A stretch of DNA of 5,845 nucleotides from Clostridia bacterium (GTDB lineage: Bacteria > Bacillota_A > Clostridia > Peptostreptococcales > JAAYPU01). Under the pieces are notes generated by a model, which worked only from the letters and a program-made list of their open reading frames with translations, was not told where the DNA came from and did not search any database. Position numbers and translations under genes: made by a program. Shown piece after piece: positions 1 to 5,469 of the stretch (the first letter of the stretch is position 1; each line of letters opens with the position of its first letter). The DNA lies in NCBI GenBank assembly GCA_022360735.1, contig JAKSCF010000444.1, positions 1 through 5,845 on the forward strand, in the 5' to 3' direction.

Positions 1-34
1 TAAAATTATAAATGAAATTATTGGAGGTATAGCA

Positions 35-2668
35 ATGGAGAAGCTTGGATTAAATGAGTTAAGGAAAAAATTTCTTGAATTCTTTGAAAGTAAAGATCAT
101 TATGTCCGACCCAGTTATTCGTTAATTCCTGAAAAAGATAAGAGTTTATTATTAATCAATGCAGGTATGGCGCCTTTGAAACCATACTATATGGGGATAG
201 AAACACCTCCAAGTAAAAGAATGGCTACGAGTCAAAAGTGTATAAGAACCGGAGACATTGAAAATGTAGGATATACGGCAAGACATGCAACATTCTTTGA
301 AATGATGGGGAACTTTTCATTTGGAGATTACTTTAAAAAAGAGTCTATTGCATGGGGTTGGGAGTTTGTTAGGCAACATCTTCATATGCCTATCGATAAG
401 CTTTGGATAAGCATTTATGAAGAAGATGAAGAAGCCTATGAAATATGGAAGCATGATATTGGTATTTCTGAAGACAGAATTGTCCGTTTAGGAAAAAGTG
501 ATAACTTCTGGGAGATAGGAGTTGGCCCTTGTGGACCATGTTCAGAAATATATTTTGATAGAGGAGAGCAATACGGTTGTGACAATTCTGACTGCAAGCC
601 CGGTTGTGATTGTGATCGTTATGTTGAATTTTGGAATCATGTTTTTACACAATTTAACCGTGATGAAGAAGGAAACTATATCCCGCTGCCCAATCCGAAT
701 ATAGATACCGGAATGGGATTAGAAAGAATTGCATGTATTATGCAAGGTGTAGAATCTATTTTTGAAGTGGATACATTATCTCTTATTTTGAATAGCATAG
801 CTGAAAAAGCCGGTATAGATTATCAATCCAGTGATTCACAACAAAATATATCGGTTCGTGTTATTACAGATCACATTCGTTCGGTGACTTTCTTAGTTTG
901 TGACGGGGTATTACCAAGTAATGAAGGCAGAGGATATATATTAAGAAGGCTTCTTAGAAGAGCATCCAGACATGGAAAGCTTATTGGTATAGAAGGCATC
1001 TTCTTAACTGATTTAGTGGATCAAGTTATTAAAGTATCAAAGGAAGCTTATCCGGAGTTGGAGGAAAGAGAAGATTACATTAAAAAAATTGTCTCAATAG
1101 AAGAAGAGCGTTTTCAAGAAACCATTGATCAAGGCACCAATATATTAAATGAATATATGAATGAGTTAAACCGGTCATCCGAGAAAGAGCTGTCAGGAGA
1201 GAAAGCATTTAAGCTTTATGATACATTTGGTTTTCCATTGGAATTGACTGAAGAAATATTAAAAGAAAATGGATATTCGGTAAATTATGATGATTTTAAT
1301 GCTTACATGGAAAAACAGAAGAACATGTCTCGTTCTGCAAGGAAAAGCAGTGATGATGTAGGTTGGGAAGAAAATTTAAATATAGATGTTGAAAAATATG
1401 AAAAAACAGACTTTACCGGATATCAGTCTGTTAAAGAGCGAGCAACCGTACAAATTATCATAAAAGATAATGAAGAAATAGATCACGCAGCAGAAGGTCA
1501 TAAAATAAAGCTAGTCTTAGATACAACACCTTTTTATGCTGAAAGCGGGGGCCAACAAGGTGACGTTGGTTCAATCATCCATGATACATGTGAAGTAGAA
1601 GTCTTAGGCTGTGAAAAATATAAAGATTTCTATATCCATGATTGCATTGTTAAAGCGGGTTCTATTCATAAAGGGGATATGGTAACTGCACAAGTTAATA
1701 TGATAACAAGAAATGCTTCTTCTAAAAACCATACCGCAACGCATTTGCTTCATAAAGCGTTAAAAGATGTTTTGGGACAGCATGTTGACCAAGCAGGGTC
1801 CCTGGTAACGCCTGATCGTCTTAGATTTGATTTTACTCATTTTGAGGGTATTTCCAAAGATGATTTAAATAGAATAGAAGAAATAGTCAATGAAAAAATA
1901 TCAGAAAATCTTCAAGTGTGTACAGAAGAGACAGATATAAAAACTGCAACCAGCAAAGGCGCCATCGGCCTTTTCGGTGAAAAATATGGTGAAATCGTTC
2001 GTATTGTTCAAATAGGTGATTATAGTATAGAACTTTGCGGTGGTATCCATGTCAATGAAGCTGGGCAAATAGGGTTATTTAAGATATTAAGCGAAAATGG
2101 TGTTGCTGCAGGCGTAAGAAGAATTGAAGCCATCACCGGAAATAGTGTATATCAGCACCTTAAAAATACAGAATCCATACTAAATCAAGTCAATAATGTA
2201 TTAAAATCAGATTCCAATAATATAATAAATAAACTTGAAAATTTAGTTGCAGAACATAAAGTATTTAAAAAAGACCTTGAAGAATTTAAGAAGCAATTAA
2301 TGACCGGTTCTATTGATGAAATGATTAACCGTGCTGAAGTCATTAACAATATTAAACTCATTGTGTCAAAGTTTGAAAACACAGATATTAAAGATTTACG
2401 AAATATATCTGATGATATTAAGAAAAAATCAGATTCTACTGTTATCGTCTTTGCATCCATTAATGATGGAAAAATTGTTTTCCTAGTATCCGTTACGGAT
2501 AATTTATTGGATAAAGGCGTTCATGCAGGAAAACTTATTAAGCAGATTGCTTCTGTTGCAGGCGGCGGCGGCGGCGGTAAGGCGGATATGGCGCAAGCAG
2601 GTGGAAAAGACCCTGCAAAAGTTGACGATGCTTTAAAGTATGCCAAGGAGTTATTGGGAAATCTATAA
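35..2668 (+). CDS. alaS: Alanine--tRNA ligase (AlaRS), complete, 877 aa
   Basis: Cytoplasmic class II synthetase that charges tRNA-Ala with alanine and hydrolyses mischarged Ser/Gly-tRNA-Ala. The catalytic core is at the N-terminus: INAGM (41-45), the motif 2 region TARHATFFEMMGNFSFGDYF (81-100), and motif 3 DTGMGLERI (224-232). A cysteine cluster (C166, C169, C182, C187, C191, C193) is the GPCGPC...CDCDR form common in Firmicutes. The editing domain carries the zinc-binding set H566-x3-H570 (in HTATH) and C668-x3-H672 (in CGGIH). The C-Ala domain ends with a glycine run (G843-G848) and DMAQAGGKDPAK (851-862). The length is normal for bacterial AlaRS and no key motif is missing. The ATG at 35 is preceded by GGAGG at 23-27, a 7-nt gap. 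Only 34 bp of upstream DNA is present, so a promoter or a T-box leader, common for Firmicutes synthetases, cannot be judged. Identity is close to certain. Confidence 0.99.
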   Translation: MEKLGLNELRKKFLEFFESKDHYVRPSYSLIPEKDKSLLLINAGMAPLKPYYMGIETPPSKRMATSQKCIRTGDIENVGYTARHATFFEMMGNFSFGDYFKKESIAWGWEFVRQHLHMPIDKLWISIYEEDEEAYEIWKHDIGISEDRIVRLGKSDNFWEIGVGPCGPCSEIYFDRGEQYGCDNSDCKPGCDCDRYVEFWNHVFTQFNRDEEGNYIPLPNPNIDTGMGLERIACIMQGVESIFEVDTLSLILNSIAEKAGIDYQSSDSQQNISVRVITDHIRSVTFLVCDGVLPSNEGRGYILRRLLRRASRHGKLIGIEGIFLTDLVDQVIKVSKEAYPELEEREDYIKKIVSIEEERFQETIDQGTNILNEYMNELNRSSEKELSGEKAFKLYDTFGFPLELTEEILKENGYSVNYDDFNAYMEKQKNMSRSARKSSDDVGWEENLNIDVEKYEKTDFTGYQSVKERATVQIIIKDNEEIDHAAEGHKIKLVLDTTPFYAESGGQQGDVGSIIHDTCEVEVLGCEKYKDFYIHDCIVKAGSIHKGDMVTAQVNMITRNASSKNHTATHLLHKALKDVLGQHVDQAGSLVTPDRLRFDFTHFEGISKDDLNRIEEIVNEKISENLQVCTEETDIKTATSKGAIGLFGEKYGEIVRIVQIGDYSIELCGGIHVNEAGQIGLFKILSENGVAAGVRRIEAITGNSVYQHLKNTESILNQVNNVLKSDSNNIINKLENLVAEHKVFKKDLEEFKKQLMTGSIDEMINRAEVINNIKLIVSKFENTDIKDLRNISDDIKKKSDSTVIVFASINDGKIVFLVSVTDNLLDKGVHAGKLIKQIASVAGGGGGGKADMAQAGGKDPAKVDDALKYAKELLGNL

Positions 2669-2690
2669 TTTAAATAAATTTTTCCAATAA
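2651..2690 (+). other. Stem-loop spanning the alaS stop codon
   Basis: TTATTGGGAAA (2651-2661) pairs with TTTTCCAATAA (2680-2690), giving 11 bp with one G-U and an 18-nt loop that contains the alaS stop codon. No uridine run follows, so it is not a standard intrinsic terminator. It may be a 3'-end stabiliser or a weak pause. AT-richness makes chance pairing possible. Confidence 0.3.
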
Positions 2691-2712
2691 ATCATTAGTT
2701 TAGCATTTTCGG

Positions 2713-2742
2713 CTGTTAATTTATATTCAGGTTTGATATAAT
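2713..2742 (+). promoter_or_regulatory. Extended -10 promoter for ireB
   Basis: TGATATAAT at 2734-2742 is a full extended -10 element (TG-N-TATAAT). The best -35 with 18-bp spacing is CTGTTA (2713-2718), only a 3/6 match, which is tolerable given the extended -10. The predicted transcription start is near 2749, leaving a leader of about 25 nt that contains the ireB ribosome binding site. This suggests ireB can be expressed independently of alaS. Confidence 0.7.
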
Positions 2743-2774
2743 ATATTTACAAGAAACAGAAACGAGGTGTTTCT

Positions 2775-3035
2775 ATGGGAAATTTTGATGATAAGCGTAC
2801 TATGATGTTCAGCGTAGAAAATGATAAAAGACAAAAGACTGAAGAGATTTTAAGAGATGTTTATGCATCTCTTGAAGAAAAAGGTTATAATCCTATCAAT
2901 CAATTGGTTGGGTATATTTTGTCTGGAGATCCTTCTTATATTACCAGTCATAATAATGCCAGAAATTTGATCAGAAATGTTGAAAGAGACGAACTATTAG
3001 AAGAATTGATTAGGTCTTTTATCGAATCAAAATAA
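2775..3035 (+). CDS. ireB: IreB family regulatory phosphoprotein (DUF965/YrzL), 86 aa
   Basis: Small cytoplasmic protein of the IreB/YrzL family (UPF0297/DUF965). In Enterococcus faecalis IreB is phosphorylated on N-terminal threonines by the PASTA-domain Ser/Thr kinase IreK, dephosphorylated by IreP, and lowers intrinsic cephalosporin resistance. The family signature is clear here: [20 protein letters not shown] (35-54) followed by [20 protein letters not shown] (55-74). Thr9, in RTMMF near the N-terminus, sits where the family has its conserved phospho-threonine. The sequence is all soluble, with no signal peptide or membrane segment. The ATG at 2775 follows GAGGTG (2764-2769) at a 5-nt gap and lies 33 bp after a strong -10. 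Its place directly after alaS and near ruvX is the standard Firmicutes order. The family assignment is firm; a role in beta-lactam tolerance in this organism is inference. Confidence 0.96.
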   Translation: MGNFDDKRTMMFSVENDKRQKTEEILRDVYASLEEKGYNPINQLVGYILSGDPSYITSHNNARNLIRNVERDELLEELIRSFIESK

Positions 3036-3037
3036 CC

Positions 3038-3073
3038 TAGAAGCTTAAAGCCCTAGCTTCTGATGAGGGTTTT
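3038..3073 (+). terminator. Two overlapping stem-loops after ireB; weak terminator or pseudoknot
   Basis: Stem 1 pairs AGAAGCT (3039-3045) with AGCTTCT (3055-3061), 7 bp perfect, extended by one G-U (3038/3062). Stem 2 pairs AAAGCCCT (3047-3054) with AGGGTTTT (3066-3073), 8 bp with one G-U. Stem 2 is followed by only a short U run (3070-3073). The 5' arm of stem 2 lies inside the loop of stem 1, so the stems either compete or form an H-type pseudoknot. The most ordinary reading is a weak intrinsic terminator for ireB. The starts and ends come directly from the sequence; the role is inferred. Confidence 0.45.
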
Positions 3074-3099
3074 CATACAAGTCAAATAATAATTATAAT
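3070..3099 (+). promoter_or_regulatory. Candidate promoter for the reductase-ruvX-fur cluster
   Basis: TATAAT (3094-3099) is a perfect -10 hexamer. TTTTCA (3070-3075) is a 4/6 match to the -35 box at 18-bp spacing. Transcription would start near 3106, inside the following GC-rich hairpin. The region is AT-rich, so the -10 alone is not decisive, but a stem-loop just upstream and a new gene cluster just downstream make a promoter here sensible. Confidence 0.5.
3084..3098. promoter_or_regulatory. Fur-box-like palindrome overlapping the -10
   Basis: The 15-mer AAATAATAATTATAA has the perfect core ATAAT-A-ATTAT and matches 11 of the 14 defined positions of the Bacillus-type Fur box TGATAATNATTATCA. 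The mismatches are the two outer left bases and one outer right base. It overlaps the candidate -10 at 3094-3099, a placement that would allow repression. The cluster it would control ends in a Fur-family gene. An AT-only match in AT-rich DNA can arise by chance, so this remains a candidate. Confidence 0.35.
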
Positions 3100-3102
3100 T
3101 AA

Positions 3103-3120
3103 GGCGGGCGGAAGTCCGCC
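3103..3120 (+). other. GC-rich hairpin with GNRA tetraloop in the reductase leader
   Basis: GGCGGGC (3103-3109) pairs with GTCCGCC (3114-3120), 7 bp with one G-U, closed by the tetraloop GGAA, a GNRA type on a C-G closing pair. It is the most GC-rich intergenic spot in the window. The sequence after it (GATTATTTATT) is AT-rich but not a true U run. It ends 11 nt before the GGTGAT ribosome binding site. It could be a 5'-end stabiliser, a poor terminator of upstream readthrough, or a protein-binding hairpin. Confidence 0.55.
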
Positions 3121-3143
3121 GATTATTTATTGGTGATAAAGAA

Positions 3144-4097
3144 ATGGAGTATAACTTCTTAGGACAAACCGGTCTAAAAGTATCAAAGCTATGTTTTGGA
3201 ACATTGGCATTAGGACCTCTTCAAGCAGATATAAACATGGATGCAAGTGTTGAATTAATTCAAGAAGCACTAAAACACGGCATTAATTTTTATGATACGG
3301 CAGAGCTGTATCAGACTTATGATCGATTAGGGGCTGCAATTAAAGCATTTGGCAGAAATTCTTTTGTCATATCCACTAAGTCTTATGCTTATGATGAAGA
3401 AACTGCTAAACGCAGTTTAGATCAAGCTTTATCAGAAATGGAAACGGATTATATCGATATATTTTCTTTACATGAACAAGAAAGTAAGGATACCCTTAGA
3501 GGTCACATGAAAGCTTTGGAGTATTTTCAAAAAATGAAATCGGAAGGGGTTATTAAAGCAGTAGGTATTTCGACACATCATATAGCAGCTGTGGAAGCAG
3601 CCACTGTTTTCAATATGATTGATGTCATTCATCCTATTATAAATGTATCGGGTCTGGGAATACAAGATGGTACACGACAGCAGATGGAACAAGCAATAAA
3701 AAAAGCCTATAAAGCAGGTAAAGGCATCTATGCTATGAAAGTTCTAGGTGGAGGCAACCTTATTAACCAATCAGACAAATGCTTTGATTACATACTTAAC
3801 CACTTGGATATGATGCATTCTGTTGCAATTGGAATGAGAACTTCAGAAGAAATAAAGGTGAATGTACTTAAATTCAAGCTTCAAGAAGTTCCCGATGAAC
3901 TTCAAAATAGAGTCAATACAACTCAAAGGCAGCTGCTCATCAATTATTGGTGTGAATTATGCGGCCGTTGTGTTGAACATTGTTCTCATGAAGCATTGAA
4001 AATTTCTAATAATAAGGTTAATATAGATAAAGAAAAATGTGTTTTGTGTGGCTACTGCGGTTCGTGGTGCCCCCAGTTATGTATAAAAATCATTTAA
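3144..4097 (+). CDS. Aldo/keto reductase with C-terminal 2[4Fe-4S] ferredoxin domain, 317 aa
   Basis: Predicted cytoplasmic oxidoreductase of the COG1453 type: an aldo/keto reductase TIM barrel fused to a bacterial ferredoxin-like domain. The barrel starts with the usual LGQTGLKVSKLCFGT (6-20). The complete catalytic tetrad is visible: D51 (FYDTAE), Y56 (ELY), K79 (ISTK) and H110 (FSLH). The cofactor side includes AMKVLGGG (197-204) and AIGMRTSEE (228-236). The C-terminal domain has two C-x2-C-x2-C-x3-C sets: C270, C273, C276, C280 and C299, C302, C305, C309, the second ending in CP, each expected to bind one [4Fe-4S] cluster. The start at 3144 follows GGTGAT (3132-3137) at 6 nt. It lies 13 bp ahead of ruvX, so the two are probably co-transcribed. 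The substrate is unknown; electron transfer between NAD(P)H, a carbonyl substrate and the clusters is inference. Confidence 0.95.
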   Translation: MEYNFLGQTGLKVSKLCFGTLALGPLQADINMDASVELIQEALKHGINFYDTAELYQTYDRLGAAIKAFGRNSFVISTKSYAYDEETAKRSLDQALSEMETDYIDIFSLHEQESKDTLRGHMKALEYFQKMKSEGVIKAVGISTHHIAAVEAATVFNMIDVIHPIINVSGLGIQDGTRQQMEQAIKKAYKAGKGIYAMKVLGGGNLINQSDKCFDYILNHLDMMHSVAIGMRTSEEIKVNVLKFKLQEVPDELQNRVNTTQRQLLINYWCELCGRCVEHCSHEALKISNNKVNIDKEKCVLCGYCGSWCPQLCIKII

Positions 4098-4110
4098 AAT
4101 GGAGATAAAC

Positions 4111-4542
4111 ATGAAAGTAATGGGATTAGATGTGGGTGATAAGACCATTGGAGTCGCTTTAAGTGATGAACTCTTAATAACGGCTCAAGGTTTAAAGACC
4201 ATAATGCGAGTTGGTATTAAAAAAGATACGAATGAGCTCATTGATATAATAGATCTAAACGATGTTAATAAAATAGTGGTAGGCATTCCTAAAAATTTAA
4301 ATGGCACCGATAGTATTCAGACAGAGAAAGTCTATCAGTTTAAAGAAAAATTAGAAAATAAACTGAGGAGTACCGGAAGGCAAAATATAGAATTAGTCAA
4401 TTGGGATGAGCGATACTCGACTGTCATTGCAGAGAGTATTTTAATAGAAGCAGATATGAGTCGGAGCAATAGAAAAAAAGTAATAGATAAAATGGCTGCG
4501 GTAGTAATTTTACAAAGTTACTTGGACTCTATTTCTAAATAA
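4111..4542 (+). CDS. ruvX: RuvX/YqgF Holliday-junction resolvase-like nuclease (pre-16S rRNA processing), 143 aa
   Basis: RNase H-fold protein of the YqgF/RuvX family (B. subtilis YrrK), implicated in 16S rRNA 5'-end maturation and, for some members, in Holliday-junction or nucleic-acid cleavage. Numbered from the chosen start: MGLDVGDKTIGVALSD (4-19) with catalytic D7; VVGIPKNLNGTDS (56-68); WDERYST (98-104) with D99/E100; and RSNRKKVIDKMAAVVILQSY (118-137) with D126. All expected acidic residues are present and the length is typical. An upstream in-frame ATG at 4099 would add four residues, but the ribosome binding site GGAGA (4101-4105) overlaps it and is correctly spaced for the ATG at 4111, so 4111 is preferred. 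A third ATG at 4120 is less well placed. It lies 13 bp after the reductase and 26 bp before fur. The family is certain; which nucleic acid it acts on here is not. Confidence 0.96.
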   Translation: MKVMGLDVGDKTIGVALSDELLITAQGLKTIMRVGIKKDTNELIDIIDLNDVNKIVVGIPKNLNGTDSIQTEKVYQFKEKLENKLRSTGRQNIELVNWDERYSTVIAESILIEADMSRSNRKKVIDKMAAVVILQSYLDSISK

Positions 4543-4568
4543 AACTTAAGTATTAAGGGAGGGCCAAT

Positions 4569-5009
4569 ATGAGCCATGATATTTTAGTTGAAAAACTTAA
4601 AGAAAAGGGATATAAACTAACCAATCAAAGACGCGACATATATGATTTTCTTGTAGAAAATCAAGATAAGCATATGTCTGCAGAAGAAATCCTTAAAGAA
4701 ATTGAAAAAGATAATTCATATCTTGGGCTGGCAACTATTTATAGAACATTGCAATTGTTTATTGATACAGGTATAGCCATCAAACATGATTTTGATGACG
4801 GCAAAAGCCGGTATGAATTACTTTTAGAAGATGACGATTCACATAATCATCATCATTTAATTTGCCAAAAATGCGGCGACATTATTGAAGTAAATCTTGA
4901 CCTTATGGAAGATTTAGAAAAAAAAATCGAAAAAGATTACGGTTTTGAAATTATCAATCATATTGTTAAACTTTACGGGTATTGTGAAAAATGTAAGGGG
5001 TATCAGTAA
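4569..5009 (+). CDS. fur: Fur-family metalloregulator (likely Fur, ferric uptake regulator), 146 aa
   Basis: Cytoplasmic dimeric DNA-binding repressor. The N-terminal winged helix contains KLTNQRRDIYDFL (16-28) and the recognition helix GLATIYRTLQLF (53-64). The C-terminal dimer and metal domain has SRYELL (80-85), a histidine-rich stretch HNHHHLIC (92-99), and two CxxC pairs, C99/C102 and C139/C142, forming the structural Cys4 zinc site. H35 and the histidine cluster are probable regulatory-metal ligands. The residue eight after the first zinc cysteine is Glu107; B. subtilis Fur also has Glu there, whereas peroxide-sensing PerR has Asp (D104), so Fur is favoured over PerR. Overall similarity (GLATIYRTL, HHHLIC, LYGYCEKCKG) also favours Fur. 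A very strong ribosome binding site (AAGGGAGGG, 4555-4563) sets the start. It follows ruvX by 26 bp and is the last gene before a terminator. The family is certain; the metal is inferred. Confidence 0.93.
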   Translation: MSHDILVEKLKEKGYKLTNQRRDIYDFLVENQDKHMSAEEILKEIEKDNSYLGLATIYRTLQLFIDTGIAIKHDFDDGKSRYELLLEDDDSHNHHHLICQKCGDIIEVNLDLMEDLEKKIEKDYGFEIINHIVKLYGYCEKCKGYQ

Positions 5010-5046
5010 TGTATATACTTAGAGGGTATATACATATTTTTATTTT
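5009..5046 (+). terminator. Intrinsic terminator after fur
   Basis: ATGTATATAC (5009-5018) and GTATATACAT (5026-5035) form a perfect 10-bp stem with the 7-nt loop TTAGAGG. It is followed by ATTTTTATTTT (5036-5046). It begins on the last base of the fur stop codon. The stem is AT-rich for a terminator, but the U-rich tail and position after the last gene of the cluster support the call. Confidence 0.7.
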
Positions 5047-5049
5047 AAT

Positions 5050-5083
5050 AACTATTCCTTAAATACTTATTTAGGGAATAGTT
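5050..5083. repeat. 15-bp inverted repeat with tetraloop
   Basis: AACTATTCCTTAAAT (5050-5064) pairs along its whole length with ATTTAGGGAATAGTT (5069-5083), with one G-U pair and the 4-nt loop ACTT. It is the longest near-perfect hairpin in the window. Its flanks are T-rich on the left and A-rich on the right (AAAAAAATAAAA, 5089-5100), the reverse of a normal bidirectional terminator. A second-stage terminator, an operator-like palindrome or a small mobile-element relic are all possible. Confidence 0.55.
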
Positions 5084-5196
5084 GAATCAAAAAAATAAAA
5101 GTTTAAATATGGATTATTGTCATAAAAAATTTTCCTAATATCAAATTCTTATTTTTTATTTTTACTCTAAAATACCTTGATTTTTTTACACTATAG

Positions 5197-5220
5197 ATAT
5201 TTATATTTAGTTATAAATAT
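5197..5220. repeat. AT-only inverted repeat
   Basis: ATATTTATA (5197-5205) and TATAAATAT (5212-5220) form a perfect 9-bp stem with the 6-nt loop TTTAGT. It is made only of A and T in the stem, so chance formation is quite possible in this region. Confidence 0.3.
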
Positions 5221-5241
5221 TACTTTTTAATTCATTCTAAA

Positions 5242-5262
5242 ACTTAAATCATATGATTAAGT
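5242..5262. repeat. Near-perfect palindrome
   Basis: The half-sites ACTTAAATCAT (5242-5252) and ATGATTAAGT (5253-5262) are complementary apart from one extra A in the left half, with no central spacer. A loopless palindrome cannot fold into a good RNA hairpin, so if functional it would be a protein-binding site on DNA. Near-copies of TCTAAAA flank it on each side (5236-5242 and 5263-5269). Confidence 0.3.
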
Positions 5263-5288
5263 CTAAAAATTCAATCTTCATCAACCGT

Positions 5289-5309
5289 ATGCAAAACTAG
5301 AATTTGCAT
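5289..5309. repeat. Perfect 7-bp stem-loop
   Basis: ATGCAAA (5289-5295) pairs with TTTGCAT (5303-5309) around the loop ACTAGAA. It lies just beyond the putative minus-strand terminator at 5310-5336 and may be part of the same 3'-end structure. Confidence 0.35.
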
Positions 5310-5310
5310 G

Positions 5311-5336
5311 AAAAAGCGCCAAAATATCGAGGCTCT
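5311..5336 (-). terminator. Candidate intrinsic terminator for the LysM gene
   Basis: Read on the minus strand, AGAGCC (5336-5331) pairs with GGCGCT (5320-5315) with one A-G mismatch and a 10-nt loop. It runs into five consecutive T residues (5315-5311), the first of which is the last base of the 3' arm. It is about 135 nt past the LysM stop codon and is the only minus-strand hairpin in the gap with a U run immediately after it. The stem is short, so confidence is moderate. Confidence 0.4.
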
Positions 5337-5363
5337 AATTTGCCCTATATTCAATTTTTTTTG

Positions 5364-5386
5364 GACAAGCCATACTTAGGCATGTC
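5364..5386. repeat. Stem-loop next to a T8 tract
   Basis: GACAAGCC (5364-5371) pairs with GGCATGTC (5379-5386), 7 of 8 bp with an internal A-A mismatch and the 7-nt loop ATACTTA. A run of eight T residues (5355-5362) lies on its left. On the minus strand that tract becomes A residues after the hairpin, so it is not a terminator in that direction. It probably lies in the 3' untranslated region of the LysM transcript. Confidence 0.4.
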
Positions 5387-5469
5387 TTATAAACTTTCAA
5401 TTTTCCGAATATTTATTCAATAATGGGTCTTGAGGATTACGCTTTAAACCTTAACAAAAATCTATGATT

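Larger units (their letters stand above)
5084..5469. other. Long AT-rich non-coding region between fur and the LysM gene
   Basis: About 390 bp between the convergent fur and LysM genes. I find no convincing coding region: the few short open frames lack ribosome binding sites. Positions 5084-5280 are extremely AT-rich. Positions 5281-5469 are somewhat more mixed and contain three successive stem-loops. No tRNA, rRNA, known riboswitch or complete insertion sequence is recognisable. The individual inverted repeats are listed separately. Confidence 0.7.

Noticed and set aside
1..34. T-box leader or promoter for alaS
   Set aside because: Only 34 bp are present, holding a ribosome binding site and no T-box sequence; nothing can be concluded.
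522..704. 60-codon open frame on the + strand
   Set aside because: Lies entirely within alaS in another frame, has no ribosome binding site, and overlaps the well-conserved motif region of AlaRS.
2185..2460. 91-codon open frame on the minus strand
   Set aside because: Antisense to the alaS C-terminal region, no ribosome binding site and no recognisable domain.
3038..3073. preQ1 or fluoride riboswitch ahead of the reductase
   Set aside because: The overlapping stems give a pseudoknot-like layout, but the conserved loop sequences of either class are missing.
3468..3692. 74-codon open frame on the minus strand
   Set aside because: Antisense to the aldo/keto reductase barrel, with no translation signal or family resemblance.
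4099..4110. Upstream ATG as ruvX start
   Set aside because: The ribosome binding site GGAGA overlaps this codon and serves the ATG at 4111.
5177..5206. Promoter TTGATT with TTATAT at 18-bp spacing on the + strand
   Set aside because: Weak match in nearly pure AT sequence with no gene downstream on that strand.
5308..5379. 23-codon open frame on the + strand starting MKKRQNIEAL
   Set aside because: No ribosome binding site, overlaps two stem-loops and has no recognised family.
5315..5395. Cyclic-di-GMP-I riboswitch on the minus strand, suggested by AGGGCAAA and GCCTAAG fragments
   Set aside because: The fragments are in the wrong order and the conserved second half is absent; it also lies downstream of, not before, the minus-strand gene.
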